Assembly (NCBI GenBank): GCA_022361195.1
Contig: JAKSBJ010000249.1
Span: 1 to 34,705 of the forward strand
DNA length: 34,705 nucleotides
From: Flavobacteriales bacterium
GTDB taxonomy: Bacteria; Bacteroidota; Bacteroidia; Flavobacteriales_D; Crocinitomicaceae
Reading direction: 5' to 3'
The notes beneath the pieces were generated by a model, which saw only the letters and a program-made list of their open reading frames with translations, was not told the origin of the DNA and did not search any database. This document shows, in pieces, positions 15,730 to 23,472 of this stretch (its first letter is position 1; every line of letters starts with the position of its first letter). Both the position numbers and the translations under genes were made by a program.

Positions 15730-15751
15730 CGTGATTTAATCAACTATAGTG

Positions 15752-16423
15752 TTATCCATTCACCTTAATGGTTTTATTCAACACATAACCATCGGTATTA
15801 TTTCCACTTACCGATTGGGCCATATTCAATGCCAAACTATCCTTGAAAATACCATCTTTTTTATTCTTAGTGTCAAAATCTCCATTGTAATTAGTGTGTG
15901 AATAAACCGTTTTGGAGATATCTTCAGGAAATGCAATTTGGGAAATGAGAATAGAAGTTCCATCGGCCTTAAGTACCTCAAGATGAATATGAGGAGCACG
16001 CCCGGGATACCATCCAGGATAAATACTTACAAAAGATACCTTACCTGATTCATCTGTCATTTGTCTTCCTCTCAAGAAATTTTCTCCTGTAAAATCACCA
16101 TCCAATTGTCCTGAATATTCGGAATAGTTTCCTTTAGCATCACATTGCCAAACATCCACATAAACACCCGCTAAAGCTGAACAACTTGCACTTACATCCT
16201 CAACGGTGATGTTAATTAGCAATGGAATTCCGGTTCGGTCTCCAACAATATTAGAATTTATTAAATCTGCTGGTGTTTTAATTGGAAAAGGACCTGCCGT
16301 CTCTTCAGGAGAAGATTGACAAACGGTTGGATCATTTTTTTTACACCCTTCAAGAATCGTTGGAACAGCAATGATCGTTCCCAGACCAATTGTTCCCTTT
16401 CTTATAAAATCTTTTCGTTTCAT
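15752..16423 (-). CDS. Exported intradiol ring-cleavage dioxygenase-like lipoprotein
   Basis: A 223-residue protein of the protocatechuate/catechol intradiol dioxygenase family, which cleaves catechol-type rings with a non-haem Fe(III). All four expected iron ligands are present: Tyr100 (K-G-N-Y), Tyr139 (P-G-W-Y-P), His145 and His147 (R-A-P-H-I-H), as is the catalytic Arg142. The N-terminus (K-R-K-D-F-I-R-K-G, a hydrophobic stretch, then L-E-G-C with Cys27) is a lipoprotein signal with a Tat-like but not twin-Arg start. The mature enzyme should therefore sit in the periplasm or outer membrane rather than in the cytoplasm like catabolic enzymes. No ring-degradation genes are nearby. It is co-transcribed with two other lipoproteins and the kinase. 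Confidence 0.88.
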   Translation of the reverse strand: MKRKDFIRKGTIGLGTIIAVPTILEGCKKNDPTVCQSSPEETAGPFPIKTPADLINSNIVGDRTGIPLLINITVEDVSASCSALAGVYVDVWQCDAKGNYSEYSGQLDGDFTGENFLRGRQMTDESGKVSFVSIYPGWYPGRAPHIHLEVLKADGTSILISQIAFPEDISKTVYSHTNYNGDFDTKNKKDGIFKDSLALNMAQSVSGNNTDGYVLNKTIKVNG

Positions 16424-16435
16424 TTCTTTTTTGTT

Positions 16436-17212
16436 TTAATAAATAGCTACCTTAAATTCATCAATTGTAGGGGAGTTCTCGTTAATGGTCGTTTTTTCGG
16501 CAAACCCCATTATTCCAATATCCAGCATCCCGGATTCTGTAATATTCCAATCGCTGACGGCCTTATTTAGGGGTTTACTATCCCCCACCTGATTACCTGC
16601 CGCAAGCAAGCTTATACTGGAATAAGAAGCGCAATACCGTATTTTCAGATTTAATGTTTCAACATTATCGTCTATCTGCTGAAATTGAACATCAATGGGG
16701 TCCTGACCCAGCCTATTTTGAATCAACTGCGCTTGAACAAAACGTTGTTTTCCATTAATACAAGCAAAATTACATTCATAAACTTGCGATGATTCTCCCG
16801 ATTCAACGGGCTTACCCACAAAAAGACCAATTCCTACTTGAGCTTTTTTACCTCCATTGGAATTCCAGTATAAGGGAATCGTAACCTCAGCGGAAATTTC
16901 CCAGGAACGGTTCATGGGCATTTGGACTTTATACAAATGCCAAGCCTCCAAAGCATTTGACGTATTTTCGGCATCTGCAGTTAAAACTCCCTTTCCTTCT
17001 TCCATTCCAATTACAGCATTTTGCGATATCCAACGCGAGCTATTCTCAAAATTCTCTAAAAATTCACTCTCAAAGTCATACTGATACTCCTGAGTAATAG
17101 GACTTGTTGACAAATCACAAGTTTGAGCTGCAGGAACATTTTGTTGCTTTTTGCATGCTGGTAAAAAATACATTGAGAACAAAGCTATGGCCAAATAAAA
17201 TAACACTCTCAT
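16436..17212 (-). CDS. Lipoprotein of unknown function
   Basis: A 258-residue lipoprotein with a signal peptide ending F-L-P-A-C (lipid-bearing Cys20) followed by K-K, a common outer-membrane sorting context in this phylum. The mature part is predicted mostly beta: repeated strand-like segments with Trp (S-W-E-I-S-A-E-V-T-I-P-L-Y-W) and paired Cys residues (Y-E-C-N-F-A-C). The pattern 'weighted values then index of strands, ending I-D-E-F-K-V-A-I-Y' is reminiscent of concanavalin/laminin-G-like sandwiches, but that is only an impression. It is spaced 12 bp from each neighbour in the lipoprotein-lipoprotein-dioxygenase-kinase run. I do not recognise the family. Confidence 0.75.
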   Translation of the reverse strand: MRVLFYLAIALFSMYFLPACKKQQNVPAAQTCDLSTSPITQEYQYDFESEFLENFENSSRWISQNAVIGMEEGKGVLTADAENTSNALEAWHLYKVQMPMNRSWEISAEVTIPLYWNSNGGKKAQVGIGLFVGKPVESGESSQVYECNFACINGKQRFVQAQLIQNRLGQDPIDVQFQQIDDNVETLNLKIRYCASYSSISLLAAGNQVGDSKPLNKAVSDWNITESGMLDIGIMGFAEKTTINENSPTIDEFKVAIY

Positions 17213-17224
17213 AAGTACTGTTTC

Positions 17225-18055
17225 TTAGTGTTTGTAGGTTCCATCCGGCAAAACAGTAGGAAACTTATATTCCGGATTAGTTAACAACTCATAGATTGCC
17301 GGGTCCTGAGATTCTACCTTTTCCTTGGTATTTAATCTCCATTCATGTTCAATTTCTGAGAGGCGATTTTCCTGAGCCCCCAAAATTGAAGTAAGTGCCC
17401 AGTAATGATATTCTGTTACCTGACAATCATATTTGCAAGTACCGTCGTCATAAGTATACCAGGCATCTGCTGGATAACTATCGGGAATTTTATCAAAATT
17501 TCCACCTCGGGCAATATCCATTGCATCACTAATTGATGTCCCTGATGACTCTCCGAATACTTCGGGGTATACATTTGCATAACCGACATGCGTGATTAAA
17601 TGAAATACTTCTTCTAATGTCGCATCAAAAGCACCAGTTTTTCCCGAAGACACAAATGTTGGGTGTGTTTCGTCGTTTCCTAGATCCTGTCCCTCCCAAC
17701 CTTTTGGAATATCATGTAGGCGATCTAATTTCTTTTTCCACATAAACAGATATGCTTTTCGATCAATCATTGCATCCACAACTAATTGATTATCTACAAC
17801 TCCATCCTCATCGTTATCGAGATACTGTGCCATGACATTTGCGGCATGCAACAACTTACTATCCTCTACTTTTCGAGAAGCATAAATGTTAATCCCAAAC
17901 ACTTCTACCTTCCGGTTAAACTTTTTTAGTTTTCCATCGTCGTTAGCTACAATGGTGAAGTTAGGATCGTTTCCCGGATCTATCGTTTCGTTCTTTTTAC
18001 AGGCTGTTCCCATGAACAGGATTATTCCGGCGAAGAAAAATGTGGTGTAATTCAT
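17225..18055 (-). CDS. EF-hand-containing lipoprotein with degenerate zincin-like motif
   Basis: A 276-residue lipoprotein (M-G-T-A-C, Cys19, then K-K). Residues 80-89 read D-N-D-E-D-G-V-V-D-N, the D-x-D-x-D-G pattern of a calcium-binding EF-hand loop. At 138-146 is E-E-V-F-H-L-I-T-H: an H-x-x-x-H with HExxH spacing but Leu in place of the catalytic Glu, and two Glu just before it. A further E-I-E-H-E lies at 214-218. The rest is rich in Trp, Tyr and Asp. It may be a metal-binding protein or an inactive peptidase relative; I do not recognise a named family. First of four tightly spaced genes, with an 85-bp gap after the response regulator gene. Confidence 0.75.
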   Translation of the reverse strand: MNYTTFFFAGIILFMGTACKKNETIDPGNDPNFTIVANDDGKLKKFNRKVEVFGINIYASRKVEDSKLLHAANVMAQYLDNDEDGVVDNQLVVDAMIDRKAYLFMWKKKLDRLHDIPKGWEGQDLGNDETHPTFVSSGKTGAFDATLEEVFHLITHVGYANVYPEVFGESSGTSISDAMDIARGGNFDKIPDSYPADAWYTYDDGTCKYDCQVTEYHYWALTSILGAQENRLSEIEHEWRLNTKEKVESQDPAIYELLTNPEYKFPTVLPDGTYKH

Positions 18056-18139
18056 AACTCTTTTCTTGAAATACGAAAAAAGATCTTGTCAACCCTATTC
18101 CTTTCCAAAAAGCGTATACTAATGTTATGAAAGTGTAGA

Positions 18140-18814
18140 CTAACGATTAAAGAAAGCATCTGAAAATGCCTTACCAATTGGAATTTGTTTTTTCCCAACA
18201 ACCACAAATGAGCGTGTGTGAGATTCTATCATTGCACTATTTACGATAAAAGATCGGTGTAATCTGATAAATCTTTGAGAAGGAAGCTTACTCATTATTC
18301 CCTTTAGATTCATTCGAGTAAGTACAGTTCTTTCCTTTGTATGAATCTTGACATAGTCCTTTAATCCTTCAATGTAAAGAATGTCTTTATAGGCCAAACG
18401 AACATTCTTGTATTCAGATTTAATTTCAATGAATTCGTTATCTGTTTTAGTTCCTTGCTCAATTGTCCACTTCTCTTTCGCTCGATTTACTCCTTTTAAA
18501 AATCGTTCAAAACGAATCGGCTTTAACAGATAATCGATAACCTCCAGGTCAAACCCTTCTACAGCATAATGATCATAGGCCGTTGTAAAAATGATTAATG
18601 GAGGTGACGTTAGTTTTCGGACAAAGTCGACACCATTCATATCTGGCATTTCGATGTCAAGTAATAAAAGATCTATCTCATTATTTTGGACATAATCCAA
18701 TGCATCTATGGGATTATCAGTGGCAAACTCTAAATTGAGAAATGCCACTTTTTCTACAAAGCCTTTTAAAATATTGATGGCTGGTTGCTCATCATCTAGA
18801 ATCAAGGTTTTCAT
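18140..18814 (-). CDS. LytTR-family response regulator
   Basis: A 224-residue regulator. The receiver domain (about 1-120) has the acidic pair D7/D8, the phosphoacceptor Asp53 in L-L-D-I-E-M-P-D-M-N-G, the T-T-A element and the K-P-I motif (L-L-K-P-I). The LytTR DNA-binding domain (about 130-224) shows L-Y-I-E-G-L-K-D-Y-V-K-I, a C-terminal R-F-I-R-L-H-R-S-F-I-V-N and the closing I-P-I-G motif. It is the expected partner of the LytS-type kinase at 14692, with the three lipoprotein genes lying between them on the same strand. It starts 59 bp after the hydrolase gene ends, and TTAATTTG at 18823-18830 (minus strand) is a near-consensus -7 element. Confidence 0.93.
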   Translation of the reverse strand: MKTLILDDEQPAINILKGFVEKVAFLNLEFATDNPIDALDYVQNNEIDLLLLDIEMPDMNGVDFVRKLTSPPLIIFTTAYDHYAVEGFDLEVIDYLLKPIRFERFLKGVNRAKEKWTIEQGTKTDNEFIEIKSEYKNVRLAYKDILYIEGLKDYVKIHTKERTVLTRMNLKGIMSKLPSQRFIRLHRSFIVNSAMIESHTRSFVVVGKKQIPIGKAFSDAFFNR

Positions 18815-18873
18815 CAGATTGCCAAATTAAAAAATTAAAGCAGTAATGTCCACCTATAATTAATTTCTCTTGG

Positions 18874-19731
18874 CTAGAGTACTTCTTTTCCCTTTATAAA
18901 ACCAAGGCAGCGCTTAATCACCTCTTCGTTCCATAACATTCTATAATGCCCAATTTTTTCCATGCCAATGAGTTGTGAATTCTCAATGGTGTCATTGATT
19001 TCGGCCGAATTGGAAAACGGAAGTACTTTGTCATAGCGATCATGAATCATCAACAATTTGCGGTAATTGATTTTCTTTAAATTCCGTTGAATGCTAATGT
19101 TTTCAATCGGCTGTCCTAATTTGTCATGCGTGATCTCCAATAACTTTTTATAGGCTTTTCCTCCTAAACCAATTACCTCCTTAAACTCATTAAAGACATT
19201 TTCAACCTTATTGGGTCCCGTTAAAAAGATCATCTTATCCACCTCATAATCTGCCTCGGCTAAACAAAATGCCGTTACCGCTGAACCAAAAGAATGGGAT
19301 ATGGTTGAGAATGGCTTTTGCGGATTGAGATGATTTAGGACCGTCATCATGGCCTCTTTACATTCCAGAAGGTTAGTTGAGGCGGATTCGTAATACGCAT
19401 GCCCGGGTAGATCAAATGACACCACTCTTTTTCCAATTTGAGCCAACTCATTTCCAATTTGAGACATGCTTCCGGCATTTGACTCCCAACCATGAATCAG
19501 AAGAACCAAATCTCCTTCCGGATTGCCAGTTTCATACAGTCTAATTGGCTCTTTATGATACGGAATTTCAGTCACTGATATGGTATCATAAAATACCTCT
19601 TCTCGTTTTCGGACTTTTTTAATCTTGACCTTTTGGAAAAGTTTAAAACTCTTGTACGCAGCCGTGGTTGGATCTACCAATGAAGTAAATCCAAAATAAG
19701 TTCGTATTAACGCCAGTTGCATGTTCATCAT
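18874..19731 (-). CDS. Alpha/beta hydrolase
   Basis: A 285-residue alpha/beta-hydrolase-fold enzyme without signal peptide. The oxyanion strand L-L-I-H-G-W-E, the nucleophile elbow S-H-S-F-G-S (Ser in G/S-x-S-x-G context), a late acid in H-D-R-Y-D-K-V-L-P and the catalytic His in I-G-H-Y-R-M-L-W are all visible. The fold resembles esterases and haloperoxidase-like hydrolases; substrate unknown. Starts at 19731, 19728 or 19722 are all ATG. A 20-nt TetR-type operator ends only 3 bp upstream of the first, so expression is probably repressed by the TetR protein encoded just upstream. Confidence 0.88.
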   Translation of the reverse strand: MMNMQLALIRTYFGFTSLVDPTTAAYKSFKLFQKVKIKKVRKREEVFYDTISVTEIPYHKEPIRLYETGNPEGDLVLLIHGWESNAGSMSQIGNELAQIGKRVVSFDLPGHAYYESASTNLLECKEAMMTVLNHLNPQKPFSTISHSFGSAVTAFCLAEADYEVDKMIFLTGPNKVENVFNEFKEVIGLGGKAYKKLLEITHDKLGQPIENISIQRNLKKINYRKLLMIHDRYDKVLPFSNSAEINDTIENSQLIGMEKIGHYRMLWNEEVIKRCLGFIKGKEVL

Positions 19732-19734
19732 TTT

Positions 19735-19754
19735 AATATACCAATTGGTATATT
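19735..19754. promoter_or_regulatory. TetR operator O1 (before the hydrolase)
   Basis: AATATACCAATTGGTATATT is a perfect 20-nt palindrome. It shares TATACC-N4-GGTATA with the site before tetR at 20388-20403. It overlaps the presumed core promoter of the hydrolase gene, where TATATTAA (minus strand) may act as -7. Confidence 0.75.
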
Positions 19755-19770
19755 TTTAGTTAAAAAAATT

Positions 19771-20364
19771 TTATCTTTCTAGCTCTGATCTCACGATTCG
19801 CTCAGCATGATCCATCATTTCAGAGATGTAATTATTATCCTCCATGGTACAAGCCATAAAGACAGCTCCTTCAATTAAACAGAAAATGCGTCTAGCATAA
19901 TCATTGGGATTAACAGCTTTGATTTCTCCGGCTTCAATTCCGAGACTAATCATCTTTGCAATGTAAAATTGCAGTTTTTCAACGACCTGTTGAACTCGGG
20001 TTAAGAGCTCAGGATTTTGGTGATTGGCATCTACTCCAATATTTAAAATAGGGCAACCTCCATAATCGAGGGTATATTCATTATACTCCCGATAAAAATC
20101 CAACAAACCATATAACTGCTGTAAAGGAGAATCAATTTTACTTAACTCTTCCTTAATACGATTCACTACCCTGTCTACATTGTATTTGAAGGCAATAAAG
20201 GCCAACTCTTCCTTGTTTTTAAAGTTGCCATAAATGGCTCCTTTTGTTAAACCTGTAGCGGCAGTGATGTCGGACATAGATGTTCCGTAATACCCATTTT
20301 TATTGAATATTGGGGCCACCGTTTGCACGATGAAATCAGCTGTTTGTTGAGCTTTCGAAATCAT
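19771..20364 (-). CDS. TetR/AcrR-family transcriptional repressor
   Basis: A 197-residue repressor. The N-terminal helix-turn-helix is clear: A-P-I-F-N-K-N-G-Y-Y-G-T-S-M-S-D-I-T, A-T-G-L-T-K-G-A-I-Y-G-N-F and K-N-K-E-E-L. The C-terminal ligand domain has the G-G-C-P-I-L-N-I-G element (residues ~100-108) typical of the AcrR/NemR-like C-terminal domain family; its Cys could respond to electrophiles, but that is inference. Start ATG 20364 (a TTG two codons upstream is less likely). An exact -7 element and a palindromic operator lie just upstream, so autorepression is likely. It also has a matching operator before the hydrolase gene downstream. Confidence 0.93.
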   Translation of the reverse strand: MISKAQQTADFIVQTVAPIFNKNGYYGTSMSDITAATGLTKGAIYGNFKNKEELAFIAFKYNVDRVVNRIKEELSKIDSPLQQLYGLLDFYREYNEYTLDYGGCPILNIGVDANHQNPELLTRVQQVVEKLQFYIAKMISLGIEAGEIKAVNPNDYARRIFCLIEGAVFMACTMEDNNYISEMMDHAERIVRSELER

Positions 20365-20372
20365 TTTCAAAG

Positions 20373-20380
20373 CAAATATA
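20373..20380 (-). promoter_or_regulatory. -7 promoter element of the tetR gene
   Basis: TATATTTG on the minus strand matches TAnnTTTG exactly, 8 bp upstream of the ATG at 20364. The operator at 20388-20403 falls between it and the expected -33 position, so a bound repressor would block RNA polymerase. Confidence 0.5.
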
Positions 20381-20387
20381 CGACAAT

Positions 20388-20403
20388 TATACCGATCGGT
20401 ATA
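20388..20403. promoter_or_regulatory. TetR operator O2 (before tetR)
   Basis: TATACCGATCGGTATA is a perfect 16-nt palindrome, flanked by ACAA and TTGT arms offset by one base. Compared with O1 only the two central-flank bases differ (CCGATCGG against CCAATTGG). Confidence 0.75.
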
Positions 20404-20421
20404 TTGTAAGTGTCTTATTTT

Positions 20422-22284
20422 TTAAGTTGCATATTCGGAGAGCTCCAGCCATCGATCTTCTTTCTCACCAATCAATCGACCTACTTCACCCAGGCGGATC
20501 GCCTTTTCGTTTGCTTCTTCTGAACTAAGTTCTCCTGAATTTAATTGCTCTGTCAGCTTCGTTTGCTCCAGAGCCAATTCCTCCAGTTCCCCTTCTAACG
20601 CCTCAAATTCGACTTTTTCTTTGTAGCTAAGTTTAGCCTTCTCACGGGAAACATCCTTCTTAACCGTCTTGCTCTCAGACGATTTTTGTTTGGATAAGTT
20701 GCTTTGCTCTTTTAAAAACTTACGATAAGCAGTATAATTCCCTAAAATATCCTTGATTTCGCCATCTCCTTTAAAGTAAAAAGTATGATCTACTAGCTTA
20801 TCCAGAAAGTATCTGTCGTGGGAAACGATCAGGAGACATCCTTCAAATTCTTGCAGGTAATCCTCAAGTACTCCAAGGGTAAAAATGTCCAAGTCATTGG
20901 TTGGCTCATCCAGAATTAAGAAGTTTGGATTTTGCATGAGGATGGTCATGAGGTACAAACGCTTACGTTCACCCCCGCTCAGTTTTTCAACGAAGTTGTA
21001 GTGCATATCACGCGGAAAAAGGAATTTTTCCAAAAACTGAGCGGCTGACATCTTTTTCCCTTTGGTTAAAGGAATAAACTCAGCCACATCCTTAATTACT
21101 TCAATGACTTTTTGATCTTCCCGAAATTTCATTCCATCCTGATGGTAATAGGCCATCACAACGGTTTCTCCCACCACTATTTTGCCCTTAGAAGGTTCAA
21201 TACCTTGGGTAATCATATTGAGAAAAGTAGACTTTCCGGTTCCATTAGCCCCAACAATTCCAATCTTTTCTCCTCTTTTAAATACATAAGAAAAATCCCT
21301 GATCAACTCCTTATCGTCAAAGGATTTCCCCACCTTGTGCAACTCAACAATCTTTGAGCCCAAACGATTCATAAGTACCGTTATTTCAAGCTCATCTTTT
21401 TTCACCTTTTGAGTGGCTACTTTTTTCAATTCGCCAAAAGCATCTACCCTGGCCTTTTGCTTGGTTCCACGAGCTTTGGGTTGTCGTCGAATCCAATCCA
21501 ATTCGGTTCGCATCAGGTTTTTTGCTTTCCCAATAGTGGCTTTTAAAATCTCCTCACGCTGTGCTTTTTTCTCCAGATAATAAGAGAAGTTTCCGTCGTA
21601 TTTATAAAGGGTTTTATCTTCAAGTTCGAGAATGGTATTACACACTACCTCCAAAAAATAACGGTCGTGCGTCACCATGATTATGGTAGCTTGGGTACTA
21701 GACAAATACGATTCTAACCACTCAATCATATCCAGATCAAGATGGTTAGTTGGCTCATCCAAAATCATGATGTCCGGTTCATTGATGAGCACTTTGGCCA
21801 AAGCCACACGCTTTTTTTGTCCTCCTGATAATTCTTTAACCTTTTGCTGCTTATCCTCAATTTTGAGTTGTGACAAAATGGTAGAAATCTTCACCTCATA
21901 ATCCCATGCATTTGTTGCATTCATCATATCAAACGCCCGAGCATAAAGTTCCTGATCGTCCGGATTTCTCAGAGCCTTATCGTACTCTTTAATGGCCCGA
22001 ACTTCTTTCGTATCTGCACTCAGTACTTCCTCAAACACACTCATTTTAGGATTCAGGTCATCTGCTTGTTCAAGGTAATCTACCTTTATACCTTTACGGT
22101 AAACAATTCGGCCCGAATCTTCGGTACCATCTCCACACAGAATTTTGAGCAGGGTTGATTTTCCTCCACCATTTTTTGCAACGATGGCCACCTTATCCCC
22201 TTTGTCAACTCCAAAAGTGAGATTTTCAAAAATTACACGTACCCCAAATGATTTGGTGAGGTTTTCTACTGACAGATAATTCAT
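20422..22284 (-). CDS. ABC-F family ATPase, Uup-like
   Basis: A 620-residue soluble protein with two ABC domains and no membrane segments, of the ribosome-associated ABC-F class. NBD1 has Walker A (A-K-N-G-G-G-K-S-T, with Ala where Gly is usual), signature L-S-G-G-Q and Walker B L-D-E-P-T-N-H-L-D. The interdomain linker (~240-310) is basic and helical. NBD2 has G-A-N-G-T-G-K-S-T, L-S-G-G-E and L-D-E-P-T-N-D-L-D. A C-terminal charged coiled coil at about 560-620 points to Uup rather than EttA. The gene follows the DUF4293 gene with one base between, and is the last gene of the rdgB operon. Confidence 0.92.
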   Translation of the reverse strand: MNYLSVENLTKSFGVRVIFENLTFGVDKGDKVAIVAKNGGGKSTLLKILCGDGTEDSGRIVYRKGIKVDYLEQADDLNPKMSVFEEVLSADTKEVRAIKEYDKALRNPDDQELYARAFDMMNATNAWDYEVKISTILSQLKIEDKQQKVKELSGGQKKRVALAKVLINEPDIMILDEPTNHLDLDMIEWLESYLSSTQATIIMVTHDRYFLEVVCNTILELEDKTLYKYDGNFSYYLEKKAQREEILKATIGKAKNLMRTELDWIRRQPKARGTKQKARVDAFGELKKVATQKVKKDELEITVLMNRLGSKIVELHKVGKSFDDKELIRDFSYVFKRGEKIGIVGANGTGKSTFLNMITQGIEPSKGKIVVGETVVMAYYHQDGMKFREDQKVIEVIKDVAEFIPLTKGKKMSAAQFLEKFLFPRDMHYNFVEKLSGGERKRLYLMTILMQNPNFLILDEPTNDLDIFTLGVLEDYLQEFEGCLLIVSHDRYFLDKLVDHTFYFKGDGEIKDILGNYTAYRKFLKEQSNLSKQKSSESKTVKKDVSREKAKLSYKEKVEFEALEGELEELALEQTKLTEQLNSGELSSEEANEKAIRLGEVGRLIGEKEDRWLELSEYAT

Positions 22285-22285
22285 C

Positions 22286-22774
22286 CTATCTGAGTCTGTC
22301 CAATGATTTTACGAGTTTTTCATCTCGCTTAATTCCACGAATAGCTAACCAAATAAAGGCTAGTGCTGGAATCATTAGAAAAAATCCAGTCTCCATTCCA
22401 AAAATCACTTCAGCATTCACTCCTTCAACAGTAATTCCGTTTGAGACGAAGGCTTTACCGAAATAATAGAAAAGATAAACTCCGGCTGTAAAAAGGAGAT
22501 GTAAAATCAAATTTAAACGACAAATTAACAATTGACGTGGTCGTTTTTTATAGAGTAAAATTCCGGCAGCACTTAAAAGAGCTAAAATGATAATGACAAT
22601 GTATACTGGAAATTCATTACTCTCTGCTTCTCCAATTACACCGTAGGCTCCAAAAACAGCTGCGGTGCTTGCTCCTTCCGCGCTTACTTCAACCGAAAAA
22701 ATTGGAAAAACCAACAGTAAAACCATGCAAATAAAGGCTAATCCCAGATAAATTGTTTGTGCTCTTTGAATCAT
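22286..22774 (-). CDS. DUF4293-family membrane protein
   Basis: A 162-residue membrane protein that opens with the family hallmark M-I-Q-R-A-Q-T-I-Y-L. Four hydrophobic helices lie at about residues 7-27, 57-75, 85-105 and 125-147, and the tail is basic (K-R-D-E-K-L-V-K-S-L-D-R-L-R). DUF4293 proteins are confined to Bacteroidota as far as I know, and their function is unknown. It lies 27 bp after rdgB and 1 bp before the ABC-F gene, so all three are likely one transcript. Confidence 0.88.
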   Translation of the reverse strand: MIQRAQTIYLGLAFICMVLLLVFPIFSVEVSAEGASTAAVFGAYGVIGEAESNEFPVYIVIIILALLSAAGILLYKKRPRQLLICRLNLILHLLFTAGVYLFYYFGKAFVSNGITVEGVNAEVIFGMETGFFLMIPALAFIWLAIRGIKRDEKLVKSLDRLR

Positions 22775-22801
22775 AATTGACTTTTGTACAAATATAAGAT
22801 G

Positions 22802-23383
22802 CTAGGAGGAATAATTCTTTAAAAATTCAACCAGCTTTCGGACAGCTCGTCCGCGATGTGAAATGCTATTTTTCTCTTCCATGCTCATTTCAGAGAAAGA
22901 AACCGAATAATCATTCGGTATAAAAATAGGATCGTAGCCGAATCCCTCACTGCCCGATTTTTCAAGACTTATTTTTCCTTCTACTATCCCCTCAAAGGTG
23001 TATTCTTTTCCCTCCAAAATCAGGGCGATCACAGTTCTAAATCGAGCCGAACGGTTTTCCTTCCCTTCTAATTTGGATAACAACAACTGCATATTATCCT
23101 CAGCCGAACGTTGTGGACCGGCATAACGAGCCGAATAAACTCCAGGTTCCCCGTTCAATGCATCGACCTCTAAAGCAGTATCATCCGCAAAACAATTAGT
23201 CTGATAATGATCCATCACATAATTAGCTTTTTGCAGTGCGTTTCCCTCTACTGTATCTGCGGTTTCGGGAATATCCTCTTCACAGCCAATATCTTTCAGG
23301 GTTTTTACATTGATTGAACTGGGCAACAATCTTTGAATTTCAGCCGCTTTATGGGCATTAGAAGTGGCAAATACAATTTCCAT
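22802..23383 (-). CDS. rdgB: Non-canonical purine NTP pyrophosphatase (RdgB/HAM1)
   Basis: A 193-residue house-cleaning enzyme that hydrolyses dITP, ITP and XTP to the monophosphate. Family motifs are all present: F-A-T-S-N-A-H-K at residues 5-12, F-A-D-D-T-A-L-E-V-D-A-L, G-V-Y-S-A-R-Y-A-G, G-F-G-Y-D-P-I-F and S-H-R-G-R-A near the end. Length is normal. First gene of the rdgB-DUF4293-ABC-F operon, with an exact -7 element (TATGTTTG) 34 bp upstream on the minus strand. Confidence 0.96.
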   Translation of the reverse strand: MEIVFATSNAHKAAEIQRLLPSSINVKTLKDIGCEEDIPETADTVEGNALQKANYVMDHYQTNCFADDTALEVDALNGEPGVYSARYAGPQRSAEDNMQLLLSKLEGKENRSARFRTVIALILEGKEYTFEGIVEGKISLEKSGSEGFGYDPIFIPNDYSVSFSEMSMEEKNSISHRGRAVRKLVEFLKNYSS

Positions 23384-23416
23384 AACAATTTATCCTTAAT
23401 AAGCAATTTGCAACTG

Positions 23417-23424
23417 CAAACATA
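23417..23424 (-). promoter_or_regulatory. -7 promoter element of the rdgB operon
   Basis: TATGTTTG on the minus strand, an exact TAnnTTTG match, 33 bp before the rdgB ATG. It lies back to back with the flippase promoter, 16 bp apart. Confidence 0.45.
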
Positions 23425-23440
23425 GGTTAATCTCTTTAGA

Positions 23441-23448
23441 TATATTTG
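23441..23448 (+). promoter_or_regulatory. -7 promoter element of the polysaccharide operon
   Basis: TATATTTG on the plus strand, an exact TAnnTTTG match, 24 bp before the flippase ATG. It would be the main promoter for the genes from 23473 to 31773. The -33 element is not clear. Confidence 0.45.
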
Positions 23449-23472
23449 TAGAAATAAGAAGAGTTTATTCCT

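Noticed and set aside
18056..18139. LytTR binding repeats in the gap after the response regulator gene
   Set aside because: I looked for paired direct repeats at the usual spacing and found none convincing; GTATAC is a short palindrome only.
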